Source: Chlorophyllum brunneum (Eukaryota; Basidiomycota; Agaricomycetes; Agaricales; Agaricaceae). From it: 64,000 nt of DNA. The notes below the pieces were generated by a model. That model saw nothing but the letters and a program-made list of their open reading frames with translations, was not told where the DNA came from and searched no databases. Made by a program: the position numbers and the translations under genes. This document shows positions 23,762-34,387 of the stretch, one piece after another; the stretch's first letter is position 1, and every line of letters begins with the position of its first letter. The stretch lies in NCBI GenBank assembly GCA_963576785.1, contig OY756148.1, positions 2,046,001 to 2,110,000 on the forward strand, in the 5' to 3' direction.

Positions 23762-24696
23762 ATGTGATGTCATCCTTCATGCAAGCTAGGGCTGCCAACG
23801 ACCTCAGAAACCTTATCACACTAAACATAACTCTCAAGGTTTTTTCTACTATTTGTTGCTCCGGTTCGAGCCCACTGATAAAGTCAGTCTTTAAGCCCTC
23901 TGGTTACTCTAACTGATGGTGCTTGCCATTCGTAGCCCAACGAGTACGTCACTCACGTCGCCACGAGATATTTCAAATGCGGATACCACTATTTCGAAAA
24001 CAACCCTTGTTTCACGATGTTCATCAGACCACAAGGACCTTCCGCTTCTTGACCGCGCACTATTGACTCTTCACGGTGTGTGTGTGCACGTAGCACATGC
24101 GTCGGGTATCACTAAACCTTATGGTAATGCGAGGGAAGACATAGAAGGGCCTGAGGAAGAACTTACACCAGATCAGCTCAACAGTTTGTTGGAGCATTAC
24201 TCTGCTAGCAGAACATAGAACCTCCAGTCGCTTGATCGCCCGGAACTGAGGTACCGAACATAACATTTCCTGTCAGCCATCTTCATATTAATTTAATACG
24301 GTGACTTATTCTATCACGACGATACTGGAACCTCATCGATCCATCCGTAAACCAGCTATTACTGATAAACATGCTCTTGACTAGGGATTTGATTTTCGAG
24401 GAAGGGGCGACATTGGAACTCATTACGCTCGGGTAATGCTATGCGGTAGTCACGAGGTCGCTCCAATTTCGTCTTGTCGTCACCCCTTTTTCGGAAGCAA
24501 TGAGAACAAATGGCTACAATTCCGACCCAGTCAAGATCACTAAAGACTTAACGATTAAGTAAAAAAAGTATGAGTATTTTTTTCCCCCTTGCCTCCCTGC
24601 CCCAGGTTCGGAGTGGATGCTCGATTCTCCATAATGTTTCCTTTTCCGGCGCGAATTATTCCTGTGTGCTTGATTTATTGAGCCCCGCGTGCACCG

Positions 24697-24703
24697 TATA
24701 AAA
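24697..24703 (+). promoter_or_regulatory. TATA box upstream of the 24859 gene
   Basis: TATAAAA lies about 160 bp before the first Met of the downstream gene and is followed by a CT-rich leader, which fits a fungal core promoter. Confidence 0.45.
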
Positions 24704-24858
24704 AAACCCGGTCCAATTTCCAACACTCAATCCTGGTCTGAAACGCAACAAATCCGCGCAACCCCAGTTCATCCAATCTCACTTCGCCAACACTACTTCC
24801 ACCCCCAACCGACTTGTATTGTCGCCTACACCAGTGGAAATCATTTGAACGTCATTTT

Positions 24859-26383
24859 ATGCCCTCTCTCCCCTCTCGTCTGCACATATTTCCAAGCCTA
24901 AGGAAGCGCAAGGGTCGAGTAGCAACATCGAAAATGGATGATGCAATAGAACGAGAATCCCCTCCCGTCGTACCTTCCGTTGCTTCCCTTACTTCCTCAT
25001 CTACACCGAACTCAAGTCAGACTACCAGAAATTCGCATGGGTACGAGGGAACTGAAGGCCAGGTGAATCACGATAGGAGCGAGTACAACAAGACGATGGA
25101 CGGGGAAAGGGATATGAAGGATACAACAAGATCACAGTCACTCCCCTCTAACAACTTACCCACAGTTGGGATACGATCCTCCACCGACACAGTTCCGCCA
25201 ACACCTGCCCCAACTATCACTACGCTATCGCACCCTTTGCCAGAGCACCAGAACGAAATGCAAAGTCAACCTCTTCCCACGAGACTCGCGAAAAAGGCTT
25301 CCAAGATCAGTTTGACAATCGTATCGGATATGAAAGCGGGTGGAGCATCGTTGTTAAGTGGTTTCGGGAGGAAGAGCCAGCAGAGTCAGGGGTTGGAGGG
25401 GGACAGGGAGAAAATTGAGCGGTTGAGCGAGATGGGAATTCTGAAAACGAGGGTTTCGACATCGGATGGATATGGAGATGAGAAGGATGGTGGAGGATTA
25501 ATGCAGCGCATTACACCCAATCCAACTCATGGTATCATGAAGACGGCTACGAATGCGAGTAGTGGCCAGACAACGCAATCTGTCAGGTTTACGCTTGACT
25601 TTCCGCCAAAACTAGAGCTTGATTTGAGCTTGTGTGGTCCAAGTGTCGATAATGAGGATGGGCGACTGGATGGAAAAAGTGGGAAAGACGGAACGAGAGG
25701 GAGGGGGAGTAGGTGGGCAAAGGCGACGACACAAGCAGTGTTGGATCGATCGAGGAATTTGAGTGTCGAGATTACTCCTGGTGAGGAACTGCGCCCCGGG
25801 GGGATGAAAGGGGAGGGAAAGAGCAACGTCAGAAGCGTGGTGGGGGGAGATGAGGGGAAAAATCTATTGTCGGAGGCTCCAGAGGATGCGACGACACACG
25901 ACTCGAAACCAGTTACTCGCCCCGCTCAAGGTGAAGATGAAAAAAATCGAGTCCTCAATCAGGAAAGGAACGATGGTCTATTTATGCAATTGGACGAACC
26001 AGGATTCACTATTCACCGCTTGGAGGACTTGGCGGAACTTCAGTTTGTGGCGGGTGGAGCGTCCACAATCCCCAAAGACATAGGGGGAGTCCAGAGGGCT
26101 GGTGGCGGCAATCGTGTTTCGAGCGGACACAGGTAAGCAACGTGCGCGAAATGTAGTTTTGAACCTTCGTTGATCTCATGTCATGTTATGGTCGTTCAGC
26201 TCCATTTTCAAGATCAACCGACAACCCAGAGTCCGTCCAGTCAACTCGTGTCGACTCAACAATGCTGTTTGCATTAATCCTGGGATAGATGAGGCTACCA
26301 GGAGCACGACACCAAGCACGAGTGACAGTTTGAAAACTGAGAGCGAGAGCGAGAGTGACAAGGATGAATGTGTCAGTGCATGA
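24859..26383 (+). CDS. Disordered protein of unknown function
   Basis: Two-exon gene joined from 24859-26132 and 26200-26383. The donor CACAG/GTAAGC and acceptor TTCAG keep the frame open, adding a 61-residue Ser/Glu-rich tail that an unspliced reading would miss. The length is 485 residues from the first Met, or 460 from the Met at 24934, which starts MDDAIERES. The protein is hydrophilic and mostly disordered. A more ordered-looking stretch around VRFTLDFPPKLELDLSLCG may be the conserved core. No domain is recognised. The upstream TATA box and clean intron argue that it is a real gene. Its neighbour upstream is the dead HNH-like gene. Confidence 0.65.
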
Positions 26384-26433
26384 TGTATATAATTACGTAC
26401 CAGCGCTGTCGACGCAGTGAGCGAGCCGAGTAA

Positions 26434-26489
26434 GCCTGCCTCACTCAATCGGATTCTGGTGGTTGCGAGTTCGACCCCCGTGGTTGGCT
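26434..26489 (+). pseudogene. Degenerate tRNA-Lys remnant
   Basis: The first 20 bases (GCCTGCCTCACTCAATCGGA) and the last 30 follow the tRNA-Lys gene at 40794-40889, including TTCGACCC of the T loop. The whole anticodon arm and intron are missing. The T-rich Pol III terminator context downstream is also similar. With 56 bases and no anticodon it cannot be functional. Confidence 0.6.
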
Positions 26490-27295
26490 ACTAGTATCTC
26501 CTTTTTGGATAGACTGATTCGAACTGTACACCGAGCACTTGGTTGATTTCTCCCCTGCGTGACGCCTGCTCGACCAACCGTACGCGGATTTCTGCCATTC
26601 GGTTGAATAATCAAAAATTCGAGGAACAAGCTCCAAATTCCACAAACCGAACAACACTGTATTCACAATCCTATTTGATATCGGGGCTTGTTACGTCAAG
26701 ATCCTTTACCCCAGGCCAGGGGTGTTATACGCAATACTCCAACAAATACAAGTACTCCAAATCTGCAGAGTACTCGCCACTCCCTGGATATTTGCAAAGC
26801 GAATATGCCCCTATATAACGATGGACTGCTTTTTTCTTTCACGAAGTGCTTCAGAATAAATGTCTGTACTGGTCAAAATGCACGTAGGTTACCATGTGTT
26901 CGCTCGGAAGACCATTCTCCCTGGCTAACTAAATGAGGTGAGAATTAGCACCTTGTGGTGTTTGATGCTGCCAGAATAGCAGTGATTGGCGAGGGCCAAT
27001 TGAATGCCACTTCATCTAAATTTCAGCTTGTGTCAACAAACGTGGCGGAACGCACAAGAAAGAGCACGAAATGAAACTTTTCTGAAGGCAGGCTCGAACC
27101 CGCTTTCCAGTGACGTAGTAATATCCAGCTAATACAATTTTGTCTTAGGGCGATAATCGGTGTCGGGGGCAAGACTTAAATACAGCCTTGCTCGAACGTT
27201 TGAACCCAACTTCACCTCAACTTCTACCATCGCATCGGCGAGTCTACGATGCCACTCTATTTTTCCGTCCTGCTCACAGACCCAATATAGGCTCA

Positions 27296-27612
27296 ATGAA
27301 GAATATCTCATCCGTTGTCGTTACTCTCTTCTTCTTGATTGCACTCGGCAGTGCCAAAGCAGTCAAGCCGAAAAATGCCGAAGAGGAGGCGATGATGAGC
27401 AAGTGCTATAAGTTATACCTAAACGAATGCGAATACAACAAGGCGCATTGTGGGCCTCCATGCCAGGCTCAGTTTTGCACGTTGCAGTTTGACCCGGTAT
27501 ATGATGACGAGGCTATCCAATCGAACGATGCGGAATGCCAGAAACCAGTAAGTATTCGCACCACTTGCCTTGCTTTGGAGAGCTAACGCCATAAATGCAG
27601 CCCCCCCAGTAA
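27296..27612 (+). CDS. Small secreted cysteine-rich protein 1
   Basis: Exons 27296-27547 and 27601-27612 give 87 residues. A signal peptide of about 20 residues (MKNISSVVVTLFFLIALGSA) leaves a mature protein of about 67 residues with six Cys in the order C-x7-C-x6-C-x3-C-x4-C and a final Cys before the intron. The second exon codes only for PPQ and the stop. All features are shared with the paralogue at 28871. Small size, secretion signal and six Cys fit fungal effector-like or extracellular peptides. No family is recognised. Confidence 0.75.
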
Positions 27613-28079
27613 ATGCGGCAACCATCGGTTGCCCATATGATACGCCCGAGCTTCTGAGTTGAGGATGTGATTTGTTCGTTGAGATTGGACTATAGGAATT
27701 CGTAGGAATGAACTAGTTTAACCAGACCCAACCCTTAATGACGCAGTAAATCAATATGAGTCCTTGGATTTGAGATCGCTGTCACCAAGACGTGGAATGA
27801 AGGACTGCGCCTGTGTACGGTGGTGACTATACTTTTCATTATCTTGAATATGATTATCGGGTTTCAACGCGGCAGACGTACCCACCAATGGAACCCGCAT
27901 CAATCCTACCGAACATTCGTGTGCAGCTCCTTCCGTCATCTTCCTCTTGGTCAATGTTGTTGCCCTTTCTGATATTTAATGTATTCAATTCGTATAGGGC
28001 GACACTGCAAAGCGCGAGTGCATACCCCTCACACTTGGCTCAGATAACATGGGCGGCAGCGCTCATCTCCGAACTCCTT

Positions 28080-28580
28080 CGGCACCACATTTACCCTCCC
28101 CTTGACTCCAATGAGAACTTGGACGTTCAAGTTCAAACATGTGTCACCCGCGTTGTCTTTTGAGTTCGAGACCCAGCTTTTCGACGACAGTTCTATTCGC
28201 GCTAACCCTCCGGTGAAAACTCGTGGTCAGAGTCGAATATGTGGACGATGGGGGTGACCATATTGACACTTCGCAATCGCCGTCTTTTGTCTGGTCGTTC
28301 TCTCCACTGGGGCATTTGGAACACCTGCTACCTTGGCGAGATAATCAAAGTGTGAAAGATATTGGGATGGTATCTAGCTGATGGACTTGAAGATCGGGTA
28401 TCTAGCTGATGGACTTGAAGATCGACCATTAGCTCACCATGGATTTTCACCTGGCGACATGAATGCGGGGATCCATTTGGGGTCCATTGCGGATGACTTT
28501 ACAGTGCTTACAACGGAAAAGGCTTATTACCAGAAGTGTCCGTTCTTCAACAATCCAGGAAGCAATGAAAGTCACTCAGT
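28080..28580 (+). pseudogene. GMC alcohol-oxidase fragment
   Basis: Decayed copy of the central part of the gene at 17965-20666. Corresponding pieces are PPLDSNENLDVQVQ with TRVVF (parent PLLDSNKNLDIQV and NRVVF), a region matching EYVDD, and FSPGDMNAGIHLGSIADDF (parent GMDAGIRLRPTADDL). Stops and frame changes are frequent, introns are partly retained and the segment between them is deleted. No other part of the enzyme is nearby. Confidence 0.7.
28369..28424 (+). repeat. 28 bp tandem duplication
   Basis: Two adjacent copies of a 28 bp unit that contains TATCTAGCTGATGGACTTGA. It falls at the intron 3' end inside the GMC fragment, and corresponds to a single occurrence in the intact gene. Confidence 0.85.
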
Positions 28581-28870
28581 CCCATAGTGCGGCACAAGAC
28601 AGAGTACGAGATGGAAGTGTGATGAGAAGTTGTCAACTTGGAACTAGAGCAGACTTTCGAACTGACTGTCAGGTTACGTACCATCCACTAATACGTTTTT
28701 GTCTTAGTGTGATCCAAGCCTGATTGACGTCAAATGTTAGACTTAAATACAGCCTTCCTTGAACGTTTGAACCCTCATTTCAATATCAACCTCAACTTCC
28801 ACTATCCCGACAGCGAGTATGTGATGCCGCCCCCATATGCCGTCTTGCTCACAGATCTAACACAGGCTCA

Positions 28871-29190
28871 ATGAAGAATCTCCCATCGGTTATTACTACG
28901 CTCTTGTTACTGATGGTATTCTGTAGTGCCAAACCAGTTCAACCGCACAATGACGAAGAGGGGGCAATGATGGAGGGGTGTTATAAGAGATATCCAAACC
29001 TGTGCGAGTACAAGCGGGAGCACTGCGGGAAGCCATGTGAGGATACGGTTTGCACGTTGGAGTTCAACCCAGTTTATGACGACGAGGAAATCATCTCGAC
29101 CGCCGAGGTATGCCAAAAGCAAGTAAGTAGTCGCACCACTTACCTTGTGTGGGGAGGGAGCTAATGCCATATATGCAGACCTCTCCGTAG
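28871..29190 (+). CDS. Small secreted cysteine-rich protein 2
   Basis: Exons 28871-29122 and 29179-29190, 87 residues, the same length as paralogue 1. The signal peptide reads MKNLPSVITTLLLLMVFCSA, with one extra Cys inside it. The mature part keeps all six Cys and the VYDDE motif before the last Cys. The last exon is again 12 nt and codes for TSP and the stop. Many positions between Cys have changed, so divergence is more than recent drift while the Cys frame is held. The promoter region is duplicated with the gene. Confidence 0.75.
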
Positions 29191-32027
29191 ATGCGGCAAC
29201 TGCGAGACTATTTTACCCCATCACCTCGAGCTTCCGTGTAAAAGAAATGATTTCGTTGTTGACCATAGATTGTAGGAAATTCGCTGAAATGAACACGTTT
29301 ACTCAAACCCACTTTTTGGTGATGGAATTAATCAATACGAATCCTCGCGTTTGAGATCGTTGTCAACAAAACATGGAACGAAGAACTGCGGTGACTGGTC
29401 GTCATTCATAACTCCATACCCTTCATCCCCGGCTGTTGATTCTATGATCGTGGCCTGTTCAGGTACGAATGTTTCGATATCCTTTTGTACTCGGGTCTTC
29501 GCAAGACAGCCAATGGACACCCTTGTGCCTTGACTTTGATACGAACCTGGAATATCAATACCAGGCTTCACCGCAGCAGACATACCCACCACCGGATCTG
29601 TCGTCTGTTATACTGAACACCCCTTCTGTCATCGTCCTCCTGGTTAATGATGGTGTCCTTTCTGAAATTTGATCTAACCAATTCATACAGACACCTCCTT
29701 CCTCCAGCCTCGGGCCATTAGGAGCGCAATCAAAGTCGCCATCACTATGACGATGCTGGGTGACGCTGACGGTACATATGGGCGGCAGCGCTCGTCTCAA
29801 TAACTGCTTCGCCGCCTCAGTTCCTACAGTCCGGATGGAGAGAGACAGTAACAACAGTGGGCATGGCGTTGAGAGCTGGTGTATACATCTGCTTGCCGAT
29901 GCCAACGCAAAGATGTATGACGGATGCGACAATCCCGGACCTCAGGCATCTGACATACCTGACTTGCATTAAGGAGGTGTCGGGTATGGCGACATTGCTG
30001 CTTGTGGATAACGTTGGGGGCTGTTCCTCTGTTGTAAATCGATTTTAATTCCAACTTCCAAAGACTTATAATCTTTTACCAAACTCATTCTAAGGTCCAG
30101 GACGACGGCGTCGGCTAAACGAGATATTTGGTAAAAGGTTCAACCTTTCTCGATCGAGAGACAGTAAATTAAAGCGGGATGATGGTCATCAATTCAGAAA
30201 ACTATTCTGAGCTCATTCCAGGCCAAGTCTCTTCGCACTACTACTTACAGGACCGAAGTGCTACCTCTTCACCGCCGTCCATAGCTATTTTTGTGTCCGC
30301 CACCGCTTAGATTACTCTGACGTTAGGTTCCTTTGGGCGAGTTCCATATGTTGAAGGTGGGCCTCGACACTGGTATGTTATCCGGGCTGAGGTAGATTGG
30401 GGAGAGATGCGTTGTTGTGGGAGGTACGATGACACTGACAATTAGAAACTTGTCCCATATCGCTGACTGGTAGCATAATTAGTGATATGTTGAAGCGTGT
30501 GCAAATAGATCGACTCGGGACATTTCATCAGATAGAGATTATTTTCTCTGCAATTTGGAGTGTACGAGAGGGAAGTGCGCGGGCATTTGCATTTGGCGAG
30601 ACGGATCAAAGAGGCTGTCCTAAGCTCAGGTAATAGCCGATTGGCCCTTTAAGTGCGGAACCGAGCTAAATCCCCATACTCGGGCGCTTGACAGCAGTTG
30701 AAGATCAATTAAACGCCGGGGTAGCCAATGCGTTTACCACACAGAGCTAATGCAATTGACTGGATGACTTCACAAATTGTGTAGAAAATCCGTAACACAA
30801 AGTTATACGACACGACATTCGTAACAACGCATGCCTCGACCGATACGTCTGAAGCAAGATGATTGTGTTTGAACCCGTTGGCTCATTCGCCAAGGTCACC
30901 CAGTCTTTGACGTGAAACTTCTGGTATTAAGGTTCAGAGAATATATTGATTGTTTTTTCTTCCGGACAGTACCGTGTGCAATGGCGGTTGGGGAGTGTAT
31001 CATCATTCTTCAAGACAGCTTGCAACAATTGAAAAAATGACTGAACGTGTATACCCGTCTGCATGACCCAACAATGACAACCATACCTTCCCATGTCTAA
31101 GTAAAATATTGGGGATCGTAGCACCATTCGGCAGGCGCGCATGATGCCTGAGACACAGTTTTCAATTGAGTAGCCCTGCCTGGGATAGTGATGAACTTCA
31201 ACATGCGTCAGATGAGTTTCCGCTCCCCACTACCATCATGAACCCGACCCGCGTGTGATGTACAGAAGCCTCCGTCCCAAGAGACAACAACTGTTATATT
31301 CTCATCAATTCTAAATACGTGACAGAGAATTCGACCCACAACAAGAACTTGATGGGGGAAAGCTCAGGAGGTAACGTGATGGAGTCTCTTTCGTTATTCT
31401 GACATCACTAATTTTAGATCCGTGAGCCGAGAGACGAGCGAAATAAATCACAGCCCAGAACGGCCTCAGGTGAAGAAATATGATACGACGATCTAGCTTT
31501 GTCGTATTAAGGCCGTGGTGATACATGAACAAAGGGCACTTTCGCTAGGTAGCTTAATGGTCAAGAAGTCGGGACGAGCTAGAGGATCCAGCCTGGAGTT
31601 GTCATCTCGTTTCGACGTTTGATAGTAATCACGTTATGGGGCCACGTTACGGTATTGAGAGTTCCCTGGTTGGCAAGTGCGTATATGCATCGGATACCAT
31701 ATCCAAGTCTCTATGATGCTGTATCTGGGACAGGGGGTGTCTTCCAGAGCGTTCTGGGGCCTTAATATATCGCGGAGAGCTTGTCCTCCATCATGCATCA
31801 ACGCCGTTGTTATTTCAAACTCCTTCTGGACTCTGGACGAGAATAGTTTACTGATTGCCGTAAACTGATTGATTGAATAGTGGGTCACAGCATGGGAAAC
31901 AGACGCGTGCTCTCCGGGCGCACCCTCACAGACGACATCAATCTGTGCTGGGCTCATACATTTGACTGTACCTGCCACTCCATCATCTCAGCTTGACTTA
32001 TAACTGCGCTCCCATCACCATGGCTGG
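29191..32027. other. Long intergenic region, no gene supported
   Basis: The first 570 bp belong to the duplicated unit. A minus-strand ORF (29555-29932, 125 codons) has a hydrophobic start but no recognisable family and its counterpart in the first unit is broken. From 30060 to 32027 I see no coding or RNA feature. Confidence 0.4.
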
Positions 32028-32034
32028 TATAAAA
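32028..32034 (+). promoter_or_regulatory. TATA box of the laccase gene
   Basis: TATAAAA lies 119 bp upstream of the laccase start codon, followed by a CT-rich leader. Confidence 0.6.
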
Positions 32035-32146
32035 CCGTAGTCGATAGCTTCATTTCCGCCCATCGTCCTTCCTCCCCTTACCTGGCGTCTTCTTTTGGCG
32101 TTGGTTCTATAGTATATTCCTTCTTCCTTGTGCTATTCCTGGGAGA

Positions 32147-34387
32147 ATGTTTACCACTACGCATTTCGCGTGTCTTGTCTCATTGGCCACTTCCGCCCTT
32201 GCAGCCCTCGGACCGGTGGGCACTCTCCACATCAGCAACAAGGACGTCTCTCCAGACGGCTCCACTCGTCCGTACGTCTTCAAGCGTGTGAAACACCACT
32301 TATTTACTCAGCCTGTGCAGCGGTAGTGTTGTGAATGGCCTGTCTCCTGGGCCCATCATCATGGCAAAGAAGGTACGATCTGCTGGATATTTTGTTTGCT
32401 ACTAGGCACTGAGATAATGTCTGAAGGGCGATCGTATCAAGATGAATGTTGTTAACGAGCTGACAGATCCGACGCAGTATCGCGGGACGAGTATAGTATG
32501 TGGTCTTCGTGCATGTGTGTTTACATCACTTTCTGAAATGAGTAGCATTGGCACGGCATGTTCCAACGAGGCACCAACTACATGGATGGCGTTGTTGGTG
32601 TTAATCAGTGCCCAATCGCACCCAACAATTCCTTCGTGTACGATTTTGTTGCAGACCCGCCCGGGACTTTCTGGTACCATTCTCACTTTGGTAATTCGGT
32701 TCTATTTGAAACCCGTTCCTGCTTTAACTGACGGCCATCTTAGGTGTCCAGTACTGCGATGGAGTTCGGGCTCCACTCATTATACAAGACCCCGAAGACC
32801 CACTGCGAAAACTTTATGATGGTGTGTAAATCATCTTCTAACCGGTAGCCTTAGGTCACTAATCTCATTATCATGCAGTCGACGACGGTAAGCGGATCAC
32901 CGGATGTGATGACCTTCTATTATTGATGCACCAGTCTAGAATCGACTGTCATCGCACTAACTGAATGGTACTGTGCCTTTTCCTGAATCCTAGGTGTTGC
33001 ACTCAATGCAATCCCACTCCCACAGGTACCATGTTACGGCAGCGTCGCTCAGAGGTACCGTTCCTGCGGCCGACAGCACTCTGATTAATGGAAAAGGACG
33101 GTTCCCCGGAGGCCCTAAGGTTGACCTGGCCGTCGTCAACGTCGAATGTGGGAAACGCTACCGTTTACGCCTAGTTTCGATGTCCTGCGATCCCAACTTC
33201 CTCTTTTCCATTGACAACCACGACCTCACGGTAATCGAATCCGATGGAGCAAGCTTAGTCCCTCACAAAGTGACCACCGTCCGGATATTCGCTTGTGAGT
33301 GAACGTTGGTCTCTCTCAAATCCTATGCTGATTAATGGGACTAGCTCAACGTTACTCCCTGATCTTGCACGCGAATCAGCCGGCTGACAATTACTGGATC
33401 CGCTCTCTGCCAAATTCTGGCCAAGGAAACCTCAATTCAACCTTCGAGGGTGGTGTAAATTCCGCTATTTTGAGGTACAAGGGTGCACCTGAAGCGGAGC
33501 CGACGTCGACCCAACAAAAGGATCAAAATCTCCTCGTGGAAGCTGATTTGCATGCCTTGGTCGATCCCTTTGCACCTGGAGAGCCAACTCCTGACGGCGC
33601 CGATGTCACATTCAACCTAACTTTAGCATTCGATGCGGATGCATTCCGGTTTAGCATCAACGGAGCCAGCTATTCCCCACCTACCGTACCAGTCTTGCTT
33701 CAAATCCTGAGTGGTGCTCGTAACGCACATGACTTGCTCCCTCAGGGATCAATACTCACTGTGAAGAAAGGCCAAGTTGTCCAAGTCAACCTGCCAAGCG
33801 GTCTTATTGGTGGTCCTCATCCGTTCCACCTTCACGGCGTAAGCTCTTCGTTTTCTTGCTGTAGTCCATTTTGAGCTCACACCGGACCACAGCATGCCTT
33901 TAGCGTTATCAAGAGTGCGGACAGCGGACGCTTCAATTTCATAGATCCCGTCCAGCGAGACACTGTCAGTGCTGGAGGAACAGAGGGTGATTTTGTAGCT
34001 TTCCGCTTCAAGGCAGACAACCCAGGTCCATGGATTCTCCACTGGTGCGCCCGATCGACTCTCAACACCCTAATAATCCACTGATAACATGTCTTCTAGC
34101 CACATTGATTTTCACCTCGATATGTGGGTTCTCTCAGCATTCATATAAGCCAATCGGCAAAGCTGACTTTATTCGAAGTGGCCTTGGAATTGTGTTTGCC
34201 GAAGCTCCGGATCAAACGCCCTCTGTCGACAGGCCACCCGGTATGTATACCTCCTGTTCCATTTCATACGCGGTCTAACTTGGTGTATCAAGTTTCTTGG
34301 GAGAATTTGTGCCCTAATTGGGATGCGCTTCCAACCCCTTTCAAGAGCCCGCAGATCAACAAGAACTCGACATCTGCTTCAGCTTAA
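32147..34387 (+). CDS. Laccase (multicopper oxidase, AA1_1)
   Basis: Secreted blue copper oxidase of 533 residues, typical for basidiomycete laccases. Thirteen exons could be placed with all phases closing (first 32147-32271, last 34293-34387). The signal peptide ends in LATSALA. All four copper signatures are intact: HWHGMFQ, WYHSHFG, HPFHLHGHAF, and HCHIDFHLD followed by a Leu at the T1 axial position. WYHSHFG and HPFHLHGHAF span introns. Exon 6 is only 9 nt (32879-32887). The family oxidises phenols and reduces oxygen to water, in lignin breakdown, pigment formation or detoxification. A TATA box lies at 32028. The gene stands alone with about 2 kb of empty sequence on each side. Confidence 0.93.

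Larger units (their letters stand above)
21550..24218 (+). pseudogene. HNH-nuclease-like gene, disrupted by two solo LTRs
   Basis: Paralogue of the minus-strand locus at 36168-37659. Matching parts are the N-terminus (about 21587-21830, LPSYQTAYN), the coding piece just after the first LTR (22639-22710), the centre from 22795 (MVTRAFDLAAW) to 23046, and the C-terminal part (23766-24218, DRALLTLHGVCVHVAHASG). The last part fits the end of fungal HNH_2-type proteins (typical LHAACARVAHMSG). Two bases appear inserted just before 22795, breaking the R-D-G-Y-Q reading. Solo LTRs at 21959-22634 and 23051-23761 split it. It is certainly dead. The HNH-family assignment is by resemblance only. Confidence 0.7.
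27040..29760. repeat. Tandem segmental duplication with two small secreted genes
   Basis: A unit of about 1.0-1.1 kb occurs twice in the same orientation, roughly 27040-28020 and 28590-29760. Matches cover the promoter (GACTTAAATACAGCC at 27173 and 28740), the two-exon gene, and the downstream region beginning near 27750 and 29330. Between the units sits a fragment of a GMC oxidoreductase gene. The downstream homologous segments contain a minus-strand ORF in both copies (sharing MTEG and a D/N-rich C-terminus ending DSY), which may be a third, broken gene. Confidence 0.65.

Noticed and set aside
24859..26383. Lipin-like reading of the stretch around LELDLSLCG
   Set aside because: The resemblance is a few residues long and no N-LIP or DxDxT phosphatase motif is present.
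27069..27100. Minus-strand GGGTTCGAGCCTGCC that looks like a tRNA T arm
   Set aside because: The stem does not pair at two positions and no acceptor or anticodon arm can be folded; the region is part of the duplicated promoter.
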